Shown here: one piece after another, positions 63,023-64,000 of the stretch
Layout: every line of letters starts with the position of its first letter
How positions within the stretch are numbered: the first letter of the stretch is position 1
Assembly: GCA_963776675.1 (NCBI GenBank)
Contig: CAVZNR010000036.1
Coordinates: 71,442 to 135,441 of the forward strand
Origin: Hyphomicrobium_A sp963776675
GTDB lineage: Bacteria; Pseudomonadota; Alphaproteobacteria; Rhizobiales; Hyphomicrobiaceae
Reading direction: 5' to 3'
Length of the DNA: 64,000 nt
The notes under the pieces: generated by a model
What the model was told of the DNA's origin: nothing
The model's input: the letters and a program-made list of their open reading frames with translations, nothing else
The model's database searches: none
Made by a program: the position numbers and the translations under genes

Positions 63023-64000
63023 CTAAAGCTCCTTCGGGTCGATGACCGAGACCTCAGGGATCGGGACGACGAACTTCGCGCCCCACTCCTGGACGAAGCG
63101 CATCTGCTCGACGATCTCGCGCTTCAGGTTCCAGGGAAGGATCAGGATGTAGTCGGGCTTGGCCGCCGCGATCGCCTCGGGCGGATAGATCGGGATATGC
63201 ATGCCCGGCGTGAAGCGGCCGTGCTTGTAGGGATTGCGGTCGACGGTGAAGTCGAGGAAGTCGGGCCCGATGCCGCAATAGTTGAGCAGCGTGTTGCCCT
63301 TGCCCGGCGCGCCGTAGCCGCAGATGCGCTTGCCGGCGTTCTTGGCCTCGATGAGGAACGACAAAAGCTCGCGCTTGGTGCGCTTCACCTGCTCGCCGAA
63401 GGCCTGGTAGGTGGCGATGTCGAGCAGCCCCGTTTCGCGCTCGCGGGCGATCAGGGCAGCGACGCTGGGAGCCGGCTCGCGGGCCGAGGTGTCGCGCGCG
63501 AGGTAGACCCTGAGCGAGCCGCCATGCGTCGGACAGCTCCTCCACGTCGATCACCTTGAGCCCGTGCCGGGCGGCCATGTGCTCGATCGTGCTCAGCGAG
63601 AAGTAGGAGAAGTGCTCGTGGTAGATGGTGTCGAACTGGTTCTCGGCAATCAGCTTGCCGATGTGGGGGAACTCCAGCGTGACCACGCCCTCGGGCTTTA
63701 GAAGGCGGGCGATGCCGGCGACGAAGTCGTTGAGGTCGGGCACCTGCGCCAGCACGTTGTTGCCGGCGATGAGGTCGGCTTTTAACCCTTCGTTAACCAG
63801 CTTCTCGGCCAGCGCCACGCCGAAGAACTCGGTGCGGGTCGGCACGCCCTTGGCGATCGCCTCGCGCGCCACGTTCTCGGCCGGCTCGATCCCGAGCACG
63901 GGCACGCCGAGCGGCAGGAAATGCTGCAGCAGATAGCCGTCGTTGCTGGCGAGCTCGACCACCAGGCTGTCGGCCCCGAGGCCGAGGCGCTCCTTGATCA
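63023..64000 (-). CDS. sugar C-methyltransferase (TylC3-like), frameshifted and partial
   Basis: The 5' end lies beyond the window. SAM motif: MVELASNDGYLLQHFLPLGV, followed by GIEPAENVAREA and NNVLAQVPDLNDFVAGIARL. FDTIYHEHFSYFSLSTIEHM is the catalytic Tyr-His signature of NDP-sugar 3-C-methyltransferases. After DVEEL an extra base (the A at 63533) shifts the frame; the C-terminal domain (SFLIEAKNAGKRICGYGAPG, KGNTLLNYCGIGPDFLDFTV) ends at 63023. With rfbF it points to a CDP-linked C-methyl branched sugar. Confidence 0.87.

Overview
The window is GC-rich and reads as the chromosome of an alphaproteobacterium, most likely of the order Hyphomicrobiales. The evidence is the master cell-cycle regulator gene ctrA, its antagonist sciP (DUF1153) and a short fliJ within 3 kb, next to mnmA and a PmtA-like methyltransferase, plus an ExoF/ExoY-type exopolysaccharide set. 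I cannot name the genus.

Layout. 1-15 kb is housekeeping and small secreted or unknown genes: a TetR C-terminus, a YdjM-like membrane protein, a cation diffusion facilitator, a CapA-like protein, a yeast-type cytosine deaminase, rimO, tRNA-Ser, an MBL hydrolase, rfbD, a 6PGDH-type reductase and a GGDEF-EAL protein. 15.3-17.6 kb encodes the most striking gene: a periplasmic binding protein type I domain fused to a complete four-helix pentameric ligand-gated ion channel. 18.2-21.1 kb is a LysR regulator divergent from a YHS / PNPOx-like / DJ-1-like operon, with a palindromic LysR box between them. 21.2-26.6 kb is the ctrA-fliJ-sciP-mnmA region, ending in tRNA-Met.

26.6-34.8 kb is a beta-glucan-type polysaccharide module on the minus strand: a GH5 glucanase, an HlyD-like adaptor, a processive GT2 synthase with a C-terminal PilZ domain, and a response regulator whose output is a zinc-ribbon TackOD1-like domain. 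The GH5 gene has been tandemly duplicated (two near-identical 1146-bp units), leaving an extra copy without its nucleophile.

34.9-64 kb is a large surface-polysaccharide island: a TolC-like protein, a Wzc/GumC-type autokinase, an ExoF-like export protein, three GT4 glycosyltransferases, two ExoY-type initiating sugar transferases, a Wzy-like polymerase and a LuxR regulator with a degenerate receiver. Inside it lies a seven-gene same-strand run (HAD-UbiA, GMC oxidoreductase, two SDRs, SMR-type transporter, two polytopic GT-C-like proteins). This resembles, step by step, the polyprenyl-phosphate arabinofuranose route known from mycobacteria, with a GMC enzyme in place of DprE1. The right edge holds rfbF (CDP-glucose), a PIG-L deacetylase and a sugar C-methyltransferase. 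No Wzx flippase is visible in the window.

Seven genes carry a single-base frameshift (six 1-nt insertions, one 1-nt deletion), each separating two well-conserved halves. This pattern suggests sequencing errors more than decay, and several genes are therefore described across the shift.
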